64,000 nt of DNA from an uncultured Lachnobacterium sp. (lineage in GTDB: Bacteria > Bacillota > Clostridia > Lachnospirales > Lachnospiraceae). The position numbers and the translations under genes were made by a program. The notes under the pieces are model-generated. The model was not told where the DNA came from, searched no databases, and saw only the letters and a list, made by a program, of their open reading frames with translations. The stretch covers positions 94,710-158,709 of the forward strand of contig URSS01000003.1 in the NCBI GenBank assembly GCA_900550545.1. The letters run 5' to 3'. Of the stretch, positions 42,673 to 50,344 are shown piece by piece. The first letter of the stretch is position 1. Each line of letters begins with the position of its first letter.

Positions 42673-43296
42673 ATGAAAAAACAAAAACCAGTTCATGTCG
42701 GAATTATTCCGGATGGAAATCGCAGATGGGCGGTAGCGCATGGTCTATCCAAAGCAGATGGATATCGTTATGGATTAGAACCAGGGCTTCGCCTTCTGCA
42801 GCAGGCAAAAGTGTATGGAATACAAGAACTCACATATTATGGCTTCACCGTAGACAACTGCAAACGGCCGCATGACCAGTTTGTAGCATTTCAAAAAGCA
42901 TGCGTGGAAGCGGTACAATTCTTAACAACAGAAGGGGCAGATCTGTTGGTCATCGGTAATACCGAATCGAAATGTTTCCCGGAAGAATTAAAAAAATATA
43001 CAACACGGACCTCTGTAAATGGTGGAGGAATCAAATTGAATTTTCTCGTGAATTACGGATGGAAGTGGGATTTATCTCATATATTGCAGGATGGACTGCC
43101 ATATTCTTCGGACATATCAAGAATCGATATGATTGTGAGATGGGGCGGGATGCGGCGTTTATCCGGCTTTCTTCCGATTCAGTCCGTGTATGCAGATTTT
43201 TATGTGGAAGATAAGCTGTGGCCGGATTATGAAAATGCAGATTTTCGAAAAGCAATGGCATGGTATGAAAACCAGGATGATACCTTTGGTGGTTAA
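42673..43296 (+). CDS. Divergent cis-prenyltransferase (UppS family)
   Basis: 207-aa protein of the undecaprenyl diphosphate synthase family, shorter than typical UppS (about 240-250). It keeps the catalytic Asp and diphosphate loop (IPDGNRRWA) and the C-terminal arginines (VRWGGMRRLSGF, then QSVYADFYVEDKLWPD). It differs at usually fixed sites: the GH of the second motif is GY, the FSxENW motif reads FTVDNCKRP, and the last-motif Glu is Asp. The gene is not in the usual frr-uppS-cdsA cluster. It may make a different chain length or have lost activity. GAGGTGAT precedes the ATG. Confidence 0.8.
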   Translation: MKKQKPVHVGIIPDGNRRWAVAHGLSKADGYRYGLEPGLRLLQQAKVYGIQELTYYGFTVDNCKRPHDQFVAFQKACVEAVQFLTTEGADLLVIGNTESKCFPEELKKYTTRTSVNGGGIKLNFLVNYGWKWDLSHILQDGLPYSSDISRIDMIVRWGGMRRLSGFLPIQSVYADFYVEDKLWPDYENADFRKAMAWYENQDDTFGG

Positions 43297-43352
43297 ATTA
43301 TACAAATGTAGTAATGGAAACTATATAATATAGAAAAAGATACAATAATACA

Positions 43353-43381
43353 TTGACAACGATACAACATTCTTCTATACT
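43353..43381 (+). promoter_or_regulatory. Promoter of the FabK/NMO-family gene
   Basis: Perfect TTGACA (43353-43358), 17-nt spacer, TATACT (43376-43381). Confidence 0.8.
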
Positions 43382-43387
43382 TAAAAT

Positions 43388-43404
43388 AGTTTGATAATCA
43401 AATA
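43388..43404 (+). promoter_or_regulatory. FabT-like operator
   Basis: AGTTTGATAATCAAATA contains the 13-bp palindrome TTTGAT-A-ATCAAA (43390-43402), which closely matches the FabT box known from streptococci (TTTGATnATCAAA core). It overlaps the predicted transcription start. A second, weaker site TTGA-ACGA-TCAA lies at 43406-43417. Repression by a MarR-type fatty-acid regulator is inferred; no fabT gene is in the window. Confidence 0.6.
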
Positions 43405-43443
43405 ATTGAACGATCAAACAAAAATTCAAGTTGGAGGAAACAC

Positions 43444-44529
43444 ATGATTACAGGAAAATATAAATTAAAAGAACTTCGTATTGGGGATAAAATCGCAAAA
43501 CTTCCAATTATACAAGGCGGTATGGGAGTCGGCGTCAGCCTTAGCGGCCTGGCGGGCGCTGTTGCAAAAGAAGGTGGTGTAGGTGTGATTTCTACCGCAC
43601 AGATCGGTTATGAGGAAGAAGGATTTGAAAACAATCAGGCAGAGTGCAACTTACGTGCAATCCGCAAACATCTGCAGCGGGCAAAGGAAATTGCCTGTGG
43701 AAACGGACTTGTGGGTGTCAATATTATGGTTGCCTTAAAGCACTACAAAGAACACGTAAAAGCAGCTGTCGCGGCAGGGGCAGATGTGATTATCAGCGGG
43801 GCAGGACTTCCGATGAATTTACCGGAACTGATCGGTGAAAAATGCAAAACAAAAATCGCACCGATTGTTTCCTCAAAACGTGCGACACAACTGATCTTAA
43901 AAATGTGGGCACATCGTTATAACCGGACCGCCGATTTTATTGTAGTAGAGGGACCGAAAGCCGGTGGACATCTTGGCTTTTCACAGGAACAGTTGCAGGA
44001 TGTACCGGCCATTGATTTTGATGACGAAGTAAAAGAAATCGTTGCATGTAAAAAGGAATACGAACAAAAATTCGATACAGAAATTCCGGTGATCGTTGCC
44101 GGTGGAATTTTTGACGAAAACGATATTGCACATGCATTAGACCTTGGCGCAGATGGCGTGCAGATTGCCAGCCGCTTTGTGGCAACCAAAGAATGTGATG
44201 CGTCTGAGGCTTATAAGGAAGCATACATAAATGCAACGGAAGAAGATGTGAATATTATCCAGAGTCCGGTTGGAATGCCGGGACGTGCGCTGTACAACAA
44301 ATTCATTAAAAATATGGAGAAGGCTAGACTGCCTATCTCAAAGTGCTATAATTGTCTGGAGAAATGTAATCCGCAGAAAGTACCGTATTGCATTACCCGG
44401 GCACTGATCGATGCAGTCAGAGGGGACGTGGACAATGGACTGGTATTCTGCGGGGCAAACGTGGGAAGGATTCACGAAATGACAACGGTACATCAGCTGA
44501 TGAAAGATTTGACCCGGTCGTTCGTATAA
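43444..44529 (+). CDS. FMN-dependent nitronate monooxygenase / FabK-like reductase
   Basis: 361-aa TIM-barrel flavoprotein of the 2-nitropropane dioxygenase/FabK superfamily. Seen: IQGGMGVGVSLSGLAGAVAKEGGVG at the N-terminus, ISGAGLP, VEGPKAGGHLG with the conserved His, and the phosphate loop VAGGIFDENDIAHALDLGADGVQIASRF. Near the C-terminus CYNCLEKC-(7 residues)-C gives four cysteines in a layout that could hold an iron-sulphur cluster. The FabT-like operator upstream favours a lipid-related reductase over true nitronate oxidation, but this is inference. TTGGAGG precedes the ATG. Confidence 0.85.
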   Translation: MITGKYKLKELRIGDKIAKLPIIQGGMGVGVSLSGLAGAVAKEGGVGVISTAQIGYEEEGFENNQAECNLRAIRKHLQRAKEIACGNGLVGVNIMVALKHYKEHVKAAVAAGADVIISGAGLPMNLPELIGEKCKTKIAPIVSSKRATQLILKMWAHRYNRTADFIVVEGPKAGGHLGFSQEQLQDVPAIDFDDEVKEIVACKKEYEQKFDTEIPVIVAGGIFDENDIAHALDLGADGVQIASRFVATKECDASEAYKEAYINATEEDVNIIQSPVGMPGRALYNKFIKNMEKARLPISKCYNCLEKCNPQKVPYCITRALIDAVRGDVDNGLVFCGANVGRIHEMTTVHQLMKDLTRSFV

Positions 44530-44641
44530 ATTTTTATGTACTATGATTTGACAAAAGGAAAGATTTCCAGATGTCTGGTATATGAAGAAGGCAGTATGCC
44601 AAAAGAAGAATGGATAAATTCACATAAGGAGACAAAAGAAA

Positions 44642-45316
44642 GTGAATACATTGCAGAGACAGTTGTTTGACTTGCAGGATCTGAAATACCGTGAGTTTCA
44701 TAGCAAACTTATGCCGGGAATTGAAAAAGAAACGATTATCGGAATCCGGACGCCGGTTTTAAGAAATTTTGCAAAAGAGTTCTGGAAAACAGATGAGGCA
44801 AAGCTTTTTCTTGCGGAACTTCCGCATCAGTATTATGAAGAAAATAATATACACATGATGCTTATCGCACAAATCAGGGATTATGAGACCTGTATCGCAG
44901 AAGTGAACCGGTTCCTTCCTTATATCAATAACTGGGCAACATGTGATCTGCCGCAGCCAAAGTGTTTTGGCGTACATAGAAAAGAATTGTTGAAGGAGGT
45001 ACATAAGTGGATCGCTTCGAACGAGACCTATACGATTCGCTACGGAATTGGAACGCTGATGCGCTTTTATCTGGACGAGGATTTTGATCCATCCTATGTT
45101 GCACTGGTGGCTCAGGTGAGGTCGGAAGAATATTATGTGAATATGATGATCGCATGGTATCTGGCAACTGCACTGGCAAAACAGTGGGAAAGTGTGATCC
45201 CTTATCTGGAGCAGCGAAAGCTTCCAGAATGGGTACACAGAAAGACGATTCAGAAGGCAGTAGAAAGTTATCGCATTACGAAGGAGCAGAAAGTTTACCT
45301 GAAAAGCCTGCGGTAA
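44642..45316 (+). CDS. AlkD-like DNA alkylation repair protein
   Basis: 224-aa HEAT-like-repeat protein of the AlkD/DNA alkylation repair family; characterised members excise bulky or charged alkylated bases. Recognised from ETIIGIRTPVLRNFAKE, NNWATCDL and WVHRKTIQKAVESYRI; the Trp/Asp positions used by AlkD are partly visible (NNWATCD). GTG start at 44642 follows AAGGAGA. It lies between the flavoprotein and ylxM, and no function link with either is apparent. Confidence 0.85.
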   Translation: MNTLQRQLFDLQDLKYREFHSKLMPGIEKETIIGIRTPVLRNFAKEFWKTDEAKLFLAELPHQYYEENNIHMMLIAQIRDYETCIAEVNRFLPYINNWATCDLPQPKCFGVHRKELLKEVHKWIASNETYTIRYGIGTLMRFYLDEDFDPSYVALVAQVRSEEYYVNMMIAWYLATALAKQWESVIPYLEQRKLPEWVHRKTIQKAVESYRITKEQKVYLKSLR

Positions 45317-45328
45317 AAAGAAAAGGTG

Positions 45329-45375
45329 GGTGTCAAGAAAAAATACTTGACACCTGCTTTTGCGTGTGTTAAAGT
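45329..45375 (+). promoter_or_regulatory. Hairpin overlapping the ylxM-ffh promoter
   Basis: A perfect 9-bp inverted repeat GGTGTCAAG (45329-45337) / CTTGACACC (45346-45354) ends in the -35 box TTGACA (45347-45352), followed by a 17-nt spacer and TAAAGT (45370-45375). As RNA the repeat plus following TGCTTTT could end the alkD transcript; as DNA it is an operator-like site on the promoter. The predicted start point falls close to the ribosome binding site of ylxM, so the leader would be very short. Confidence 0.5.
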
Positions 45376-45391
45376 ATCCAAGGTGATTGAT

Positions 45392-45736
45392 GTGGAAGAA
45401 AAGTTAGAACAAACCTATTTATATGATTTTTATGGCGAATTACTGAACGAGCATCAGCGCCAGATATATGAAGATTTCGTGTTTAATGATCTTTCTCTTG
45501 GAGAGATTGCTTCGGAGGAAGGTATCAGCCGGCAGGGTGTGGCGGATATGATCAAACGCTGCAGCAGGAAGCTCTCGGATTATGAGAAGAAGCTTCACCT
45601 GGTGGAGAAATTTTTATCAATCAAGCAGGATGTGGAAGAAATCCACTCGCTGACACAGAAGTTCCATGAATCGAAAGACGAAAAGGTTATGGAACATATT
45701 GCAACAATATCAAATCAGATCTTAGAGGAGTTGTAG
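45392..45736 (+). CDS. ylxM: SRP-associated HTH protein YlxM
   Basis: 114-aa helix-turn-helix protein (sigma-70 region 4-like) of the YlxM/p13 family, which binds the signal recognition particle in streptococci and is nearly always upstream of ffh. Seen: TYLYDFYGELLNEHQRQIYEDF, then DLSLGEIASEEGISRQGVADMIKR. GTG 45392 is chosen because AAGGTGATT lies just before it and the family begins here; an upstream GTG at 45326 is in the alkD-ylxM gap. Ends 1 nt before ffh. Confidence 0.93.
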   Translation: MEEKLEQTYLYDFYGELLNEHQRQIYEDFVFNDLSLGEIASEEGISRQGVADMIKRCSRKLSDYEKKLHLVEKFLSIKQDVEEIHSLTQKFHESKDEKVMEHIATISNQILEEL

Positions 45737-45737
45737 G

Positions 45738-47099
45738 ATGGCATTTGACAGTCTTTCCGAAAAACTGCAAAACGTATTCAAGAATCTGCGCAGCAAAGGT
45801 CGTCTGACAGAAGATGATGTAAAGACAGCTTTGAAGGAAGTCAAGATGGCATTGCTTGAAGCCGATGTAAACTTCCGTGTAGTTAAGAAGTTTGTCAAGG
45901 ATGTGCAGGAACGTGCAATCGGTCAGGATGTTATGAGCGGATTGAATCCGGGACAGATGGTCATCAAGATCGTAAACGAAGAGATGGTCAATCTCATGGG
46001 ATCTGAGACAACCGAGATTGCATTTCGCCCGGGTAAGGAACTTACTGTAATCATGATGGTTGGTCTTCAGGGTGCAGGTAAGACAACGACCACGGCAAAA
46101 ATCGCAGGAAAACTGAAAGCAAAAGGCAAGAAAACACTTCTTGCAGCCTGTGATGTATATCGTCCGGCAGCGATTGAACAGTTGCAGATTAATGGAGAAA
46201 AGCAGGGCGTGGAAGTATTTTCCATGGGTGACAAGAACAAACCTGCGGATATTGCAAAAGCAGCAGTAGAGCATGCAAAGAAAAATGATTGCAATGTATT
46301 GATTATCGATACAGCAGGCCGTCTTCATGTAGATGAAGATATGATGGCTGAGCTGGTTGAGATAAAAGAAGCCGTCAATGTGTTCCAGACGATTCTGGTT
46401 GTAGATGCTATGACCGGACAGGATGCAGTGAATGTAGCTTCCACTTTCGATGAAAAGATTGGCATCGATGGTGTTGTACTCACCAAGTTAGATGGTGATA
46501 CAAGAGGTGGTGCGGCACTTTCTATCCGCGCAGTGACCGGTAAACCAATCCTGTACGCAGGAATGGGTGAGAAACTTTCCGATTTGGAACAGTTTTATCC
46601 GGATCGCATGGCTTCCCGTATTCTTGGAATGGGCGATGTGCTTACCATGATTGAGAAAGCACAGGAGAACATTGATGAGGAGAAAGCCAAAGAACTTGAG
46701 CAGAAGATGCGCAAGAATGAATTTGACTTCGATATGTATTTAGAGTCGATGAGTCAGATGAAAAAAATGGGTGGTCTTTCCAGTCTGATGGGAATGATGC
46801 CGGGACTCGGCGGTGCAGGTAAGATGCCTGATATCGATACGGATGAAGCAGAGAAAAGCATGAAACGTATCGAAGCAATCATTCACTCCATGACACCAAA
46901 GGAGAGAACAAATCCAAATCTGTTGAATCCAAGCCGTAAGAACCGTATTGCAAAAGGCGCAGGCGTGGATGTTGCAGAAGTCAACCGACTGGTAAAACAG
47001 TTCGAACAGATGAAGAAAATGATGAAACAGATGCCGGGCATGATGGGCGGCAAAGGTAAACGTGGTAAAAGAGGAATGTTCAAAGGACTTCCCTTTTAG
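45738..47099 (+). CDS. ffh: Signal recognition particle protein Ffh
   Basis: 453-aa SRP54 GTPase that delivers nascent membrane proteins to FtsY and the Sec translocon. N domain, then G domain with GLQGAGKTTTTAKIA, DTAGRLHVDEDMM and TKLDGDTRGGAAL, and the Met-rich M domain (KKMGGLSSLMGMMPG, QMKKMMKQMPGMMGG) that binds signal peptides and SRP RNA. Directly follows ylxM; rpsP follows after 34 nt. Confidence 0.98.
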   Translation: MAFDSLSEKLQNVFKNLRSKGRLTEDDVKTALKEVKMALLEADVNFRVVKKFVKDVQERAIGQDVMSGLNPGQMVIKIVNEEMVNLMGSETTEIAFRPGKELTVIMMVGLQGAGKTTTTAKIAGKLKAKGKKTLLAACDVYRPAAIEQLQINGEKQGVEVFSMGDKNKPADIAKAAVEHAKKNDCNVLIIDTAGRLHVDEDMMAELVEIKEAVNVFQTILVVDAMTGQDAVNVASTFDEKIGIDGVVLTKLDGDTRGGAALSIRAVTGKPILYAGMGEKLSDLEQFYPDRMASRILGMGDVLTMIEKAQENIDEEKAKELEQKMRKNEFDFDMYLESMSQMKKMGGLSSLMGMMPGLGGAGKMPDIDTDEAEKSMKRIEAIIHSMTPKERTNPNLLNPSRKNRIAKGAGVDVAEVNRLVKQFEQMKKMMKQMPGMMGGKGKRGKRGMFKGLPF

Positions 47100-47133
47100 A
47101 TAAAATAATAAAACCTATGAGGAGGTGAAAATA

Positions 47134-47379
47134 ATGGCAGTAAAGATCAGATTAAGAAGAATGGGACAGAAGAAGGCTCCTTTCTATAGAATCGTTGTTG
47201 CAGATTCCCGCTCTCCAAGAGATGGAAGATGTATCGAAGAAATCGGAACTTACGATCCAACAAAGGATCCAAGTGAGTATCATGTTGACGCTGAGCTGGC
47301 TAAGAAGTGGTTATCAAACGGAGCACAGCCTACAGAGACAGTTAACCGTATCTTCAAGGCAGCAGGTATTGAAAAATAG
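47134..47379 (+). CDS. rpsP: 30S ribosomal protein S16
   Basis: 81-aa ribosomal protein, recognised from AVKIRLRRMGQKKAPFYRIVVADSR and IGTYDP. ATG 47134 lies after GAGGAGGTGA; an in-frame ATG at 47125 adds three residues not found in the family. khpA starts 19 nt after the stop. Confidence 0.98.
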   Translation: MAVKIRLRRMGQKKAPFYRIVVADSRSPRDGRCIEEIGTYDPTKDPSEYHVDAELAKKWLSNGAQPTETVNRIFKAAGIEK

Positions 47380-47398
47380 GAAATAAGGGGTGGATGTA

Positions 47399-47629
47399 AT
47401 GAAAGAATTAGTTGAAGTAATTGCAAAATCACTCGTTGATTTTCCAGATGAGGTTGTTGTAACGGAGACCGAAAGCGAGAAAGGCACCATTTTGGAGCTT
47501 CGCGTTGCGCAGTCCGATATGGGCAAAGTGATCGGTAAGCAGGGCCGCATTGCGAAAGCAATCCGTTCTGTTGTGAAAGCAGCAGCTTCAAAAGAAGACA
47601 AGAAGGTTATTGTTGAGATTATGCAATAA
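47399..47629 (+). CDS. khpA: KH-domain RNA-binding protein KhpA (YlqC)
   Basis: 76-aa single KH-domain protein. The RNA-binding loop is seen as VIGKQGRIAKAIR. With KhpB it forms an RNA chaperone complex affecting cell division and many small RNAs in Firmicutes. ATG 47399 preceded by AAGGGGTGG is preferred to the GTG at 47390. A strong terminator follows, splitting rpsP-khpA from rimM-trmD. Confidence 0.94.
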   Translation: MKELVEVIAKSLVDFPDEVVVTETESEKGTILELRVAQSDMGKVIGKQGRIAKAIRSVVKAAASKEDKKVIVEIMQ

Positions 47630-47637
47630 TCATCCGG

Positions 47638-47667
47638 GGAGCATAGAATTTACTATGCTCCTTTTTT
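47638..47667 (+). terminator. Terminator after khpA
   Basis: Perfect 9-bp stem GGAGCATAG (47638-47646) with CTATGCTCC (47653-47661), loop AATTTA, then TTTTTT. Confidence 0.93.
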
Positions 47668-47722
47668 AAAATAAATGGGTTCTGAATAGTTACAGTATAT
47701 AAACGAATAACGGAGATAGTAG

Positions 47723-48229
47723 ATGGAAGAGTTATTACAGGTAGGGGTAATTACAACAACACATGGTGTGCGCGGAGAAGTGAAAGTGTTTCCGACAACC
47801 GATGATCCGGCACGCTTTAAGAAATTGAAAGATGTCATCCTTGACAATGGAAAAGTAAAAAAAGATCTTGAAATTGAAAACGTAAAGTTTTTCAAGAATA
47901 TGGTCATTCTGAAATTCAAGGGTTTGGATAATATAAATGATGTGGAGCGTTTTCGCCAGGCGAAGCTTTTCGTTACGAGAGAGAACGCGGTAGAGTTAGA
48001 AGAAGATGAATATTTTATTGCCGATCTCATCGGCATAAATGTCACTTCCGATGAGGGCGAAGAGTTAGGAACCATTAAGGATGTATTGCAGACAGGGGCA
48101 AATGATGTGTATGTGATTGCAAAAGAAAATACACCGGATCTGCTTGTGCCGGCAATACATGACTGTGTTCTTGCGGTGGATATAGAGGCACAGACGATGA
48201 CAGTTCATTTGCTCGAAGGCTTACGGTAG
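47723..48229 (+). CDS. rimM: Ribosome maturation factor RimM
   Basis: 168-aa factor that binds S19 and helps mature the 30S head. Seen: VGVITTTHGVRGEVKVFPTTDDPARF (N-terminal domain) and a PRC-barrel C-terminal domain (DEYFIADLIGINV, DVLQTGANDVYVI). ACGGAGATAG precedes the ATG. trmD follows after 12 nt. Confidence 0.96.
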   Translation: MEELLQVGVITTTHGVRGEVKVFPTTDDPARFKKLKDVILDNGKVKKDLEIENVKFFKNMVILKFKGLDNINDVERFRQAKLFVTRENAVELEEDEYFIADLIGINVTSDEGEELGTIKDVLQTGANDVYVIAKENTPDLLVPAIHDCVLAVDIEAQTMTVHLLEGLR

Positions 48230-48241
48230 ATTGGAGTTTGT

Positions 48242-49690
48242 ATGAATTTTCATATTCTGACGCTTTTTCCGGAGATGGTAATGCAGGGACTGATGACAAG
48301 TATTACCGGACGGGCAGTAAAACAAAATAAGATAGGAATTGAAGCGGTCAATATTCGCGATTACACACAAGACAAACATAAGAAAGTAGACGATTATCCG
48401 TACGGTGGAGGGGCGGGAATGCTGATGCAGGCACAGCCGGTATATGATGCGTACCGAAGTGTTGCGGATCAGCTTCCGGAGAACGCCAAAAAACGCGTGG
48501 TTTATGTGACACCACAGGGAACGCCATTTACGCAGCAGATGGCACAGGACTTCGCCGGGCAGGATGATCTCATTTTGTTGTGCGGACATTATGAGGGAAT
48601 TGACGAGCGCGTACTTGAAGAAATTGTTACAGATTATGTTTCCATTGGCGATTATGTACTTACAGGTGGAGAACTGGCATCCATGGTCATTGTTGATGCG
48701 GTGGCGCGCCTTGTGCCGGATGTGCTGAACAATGGGCAGTCGGCGGAGACAGAATCATTTCATGGAAATCTTTTGGAATATCCACAGTATTCCCGCCCGG
48801 AAGTGTGGCATGAAAAGGCAGTGCCGGAAGTGTTGCTTTCCGGGAATCAGAAAAAGATAGAAAGCTGGCGCAGAGAACAGGCTGTCATTCGTACAAGGAA
48901 ACGCAGACCGGATCTGTATGAAAAATATGATTGTCTGCAGCAGTGCATCCAGATTTTAATGAAGCAAAAGCTTTTGCATATGGACATGATCGAACTGATT
49001 CATCGTGGACGCGCACATCTTGTGTATCAGCAGGGGGGCGAAATTCTCTTAAAGGATATGTTGACGGGCATCTATTTTCACACACGGATGATGCCACTTG
49101 CAGATCTTAAGGATTGGAAACTCCCGGAATATCTGAAAGAGCATGGGGAATCGATTTCCTGCATGGTGACACATCAGGAGAATATGGTGGATGCAATCCG
49201 GACAAAGCTTTGCTTGTCCGTAAGCGAGGAATGCTGGCAGGTTGTTTATACGAAGCGGGAAAAAATGCCGGTGAGAGGGCTGTATGGACCAAACGGTATC
49301 CGTAAAGAAGATGGTTTGTGTATCCGTCTGCTGGATGAAACGTCACAGGAGTTTGTAATCGAACACTATGAGACCGGGGATGCTGGTGCATATGTGCGGT
49401 CAAGGATTCATAATAAAGCGGTATATGGTGCTTTTTACGGAGAAGAGATTGTAGGGTTTGCCGGACAGCATGAGGAAGGCAGTCTTGGCATGCTTTTTGT
49501 ATTGCCGGAATACCGCAATCGGCGTGTGGCGGCAGCGCTGGAAACGTATATGGTCAATCTGTCCGTAGAGCGTGGCGAAGTGCCATACGGACATGTGATT
49601 ACCGGAAATACCGCATCTGAAAAGATGCAGGAAAGTCTCGGATTGTGCAAGGCAAAAGGCAAGGTATACTGGATGAGCAAAAAATCGTGA
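48242..49690 (+). CDS. trmD: tRNA (guanine37-N1)-methyltransferase TrmD fused to a GNAT-like domain
   Basis: 482 aa, about twice the usual TrmD. Residues 1-235 are a complete knotted SPOUT methyltransferase: DDYPYGGGAGMLM, LLCGHYEGIDERV, SIGDYVLTGGELA, EYPQYSRP. Residues about 250-480 are extra. Their last part looks like an N-acetyltransferase: VGFAGQHEEGSLGMLFV, then LPEYRNRRVAAALE (acetyl-CoA loop position) and VITGNTASEKMQESLG. The stretch 255-400 resembles the N-terminal part of Lachnospiraceae GNAT proteins but has no motif I can name. No frameshift or stop separates the halves. The order rimM-trmD-rplS is standard. Confidence 0.93.
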   Translation: MNFHILTLFPEMVMQGLMTSITGRAVKQNKIGIEAVNIRDYTQDKHKKVDDYPYGGGAGMLMQAQPVYDAYRSVADQLPENAKKRVVYVTPQGTPFTQQMAQDFAGQDDLILLCGHYEGIDERVLEEIVTDYVSIGDYVLTGGELASMVIVDAVARLVPDVLNNGQSAETESFHGNLLEYPQYSRPEVWHEKAVPEVLLSGNQKKIESWRREQAVIRTRKRRPDLYEKYDCLQQCIQILMKQKLLHMDMIELIHRGRAHLVYQQGGEILLKDMLTGIYFHTRMMPLADLKDWKLPEYLKEHGESISCMVTHQENMVDAIRTKLCLSVSEECWQVVYTKREKMPVRGLYGPNGIRKEDGLCIRLLDETSQEFVIEHYETGDAGAYVRSRIHNKAVYGAFYGEEIVGFAGQHEEGSLGMLFVLPEYRNRRVAAALETYMVNLSVERGEVPYGHVITGNTASEKMQESLGLCKAKGKVYWMSKKS

Positions 49691-49707
49691 GATTATGCAA
49701 AAAGTGC

Positions 49708-49736
49708 TTGCTTTTTATAGTGAGTTATGCTAATTT
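49708..49736 (+). promoter_or_regulatory. rplS promoter
   Basis: TTGCTT (49708-49713), 17-nt spacer ending in TG plus one base, TAATTT (49731-49736): an extended -10 promoter. Confidence 0.6.
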
Positions 49737-49758
49737 ATTAATGTTGTGAATAAATAAT

Positions 49759-49796
49759 GACGGTCCTCTGTCACCAGAGAGGTGTTAGCGAACGTC
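49759..49796 (+). ncRNA. Probable L19 leader RNA element
   Basis: Structured segment before rplS: outer pairing GACG (49759-49762) with CGTC (49793-49796), inner hairpin CTCTG (49766-49770) with CAGAG (49775-49779), loop TCAC. Position and shape fit the L19 ribosomal-protein leader known from Firmicutes, which lets L19 regulate its own synthesis. The match is by position and pairing only. Confidence 0.5.
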
Positions 49797-49818
49797 AAAT
49801 CAATCAGGAGGTCACAAA

Positions 49819-50172
49819 ATGAACGCAAGTGAAATTATCAAGAACATTGAGGCAGAGCAGTTAAAGGCTGACGCACCACAGTTTTCCGTAGGTGATACTG
49901 TTAAAGTATACGGAAAGATCAAAGAGGGTAACAGAGAGCGTATCCAGGTATTTGAAGGAACTGTTATTAAGAAACAGGGCGGAAGCAACCGTGCTACATT
50001 TACTGTAAGAAAACTTTCTAACGGTGTTGGTGTTGAGAAGACATGGCCTTTACATTCTCCAAACGTAGAGAAGGTAGAGATCGTACGTAAAGGTAAAGTA
50101 CGTCGTGCTAAACTTTACTACTTAAGAGATCGTATAGGAAAAGCTGCAAAGGTAAAAGAATTAGTAAAATAA
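49819..50172 (+). CDS. rplS: 50S ribosomal protein L19
   Basis: 117-aa ribosomal protein at the 30S-50S interface. Recognised from FSVGDTVKVYGKIKEGNRERIQ, FEGTVI and the C-terminal RAKLYYLRDRIGKAAKVKE. AGGAGG precedes the ATG. Own promoter, structured leader and terminator make it an independent unit. Confidence 0.98.
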   Translation: MNASEIIKNIEAEQLKADAPQFSVGDTVKVYGKIKEGNRERIQVFEGTVIKKQGGSNRATFTVRKLSNGVGVEKTWPLHSPNVEKVEIVRKGKVRRAKLYYLRDRIGKAAKVKELVK

Positions 50173-50186
50173 TCTTGCTTCAAAGG

Positions 50187-50214
50187 GAGCCGGTACATTG
50201 TACCGGTTCTTTTT
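50187..50214 (+). terminator. Terminator after rplS
   Basis: A 10-bp stem GAGCCGGTAC (50187-50196) with GTACCGGTTC (50200-50209, one wobble), then TTTTT. Confidence 0.92.
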
Positions 50215-50283
50215 ATTTGCCATATTGGGAATTTCTTTGGAATTTTCAGTACAGTAAAAGCGTATAGTAAATGCGCCTTATCC

Positions 50284-50312
50284 TTGAAAATTATGTGAGA
50301 ATCATATATGAT
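50284..50312 (+). promoter_or_regulatory. Promoter of the signal-peptidase-like gene
   Basis: TTGAAA (50284-50289), 17-nt spacer, TATGAT (50307-50312), 32 nt before the GTG start. Confidence 0.7.
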
Positions 50313-50344
50313 GTTAGTGGTAAAAATGGAAAGAGGATTATAAA

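Noticed and set aside
44536..44670. 44-codon frame between the FabK-like gene and alkD
   Set aside because: No ribosome binding site, overlaps the alkD start in another frame, and no recognisable family.
48242..49690. Sequencing frameshift joining trmD to a separate acetyltransferase gene
   Set aside because: The frame is continuous with no stop or ribosome binding site at the junction, so a true fusion is the simpler reading.
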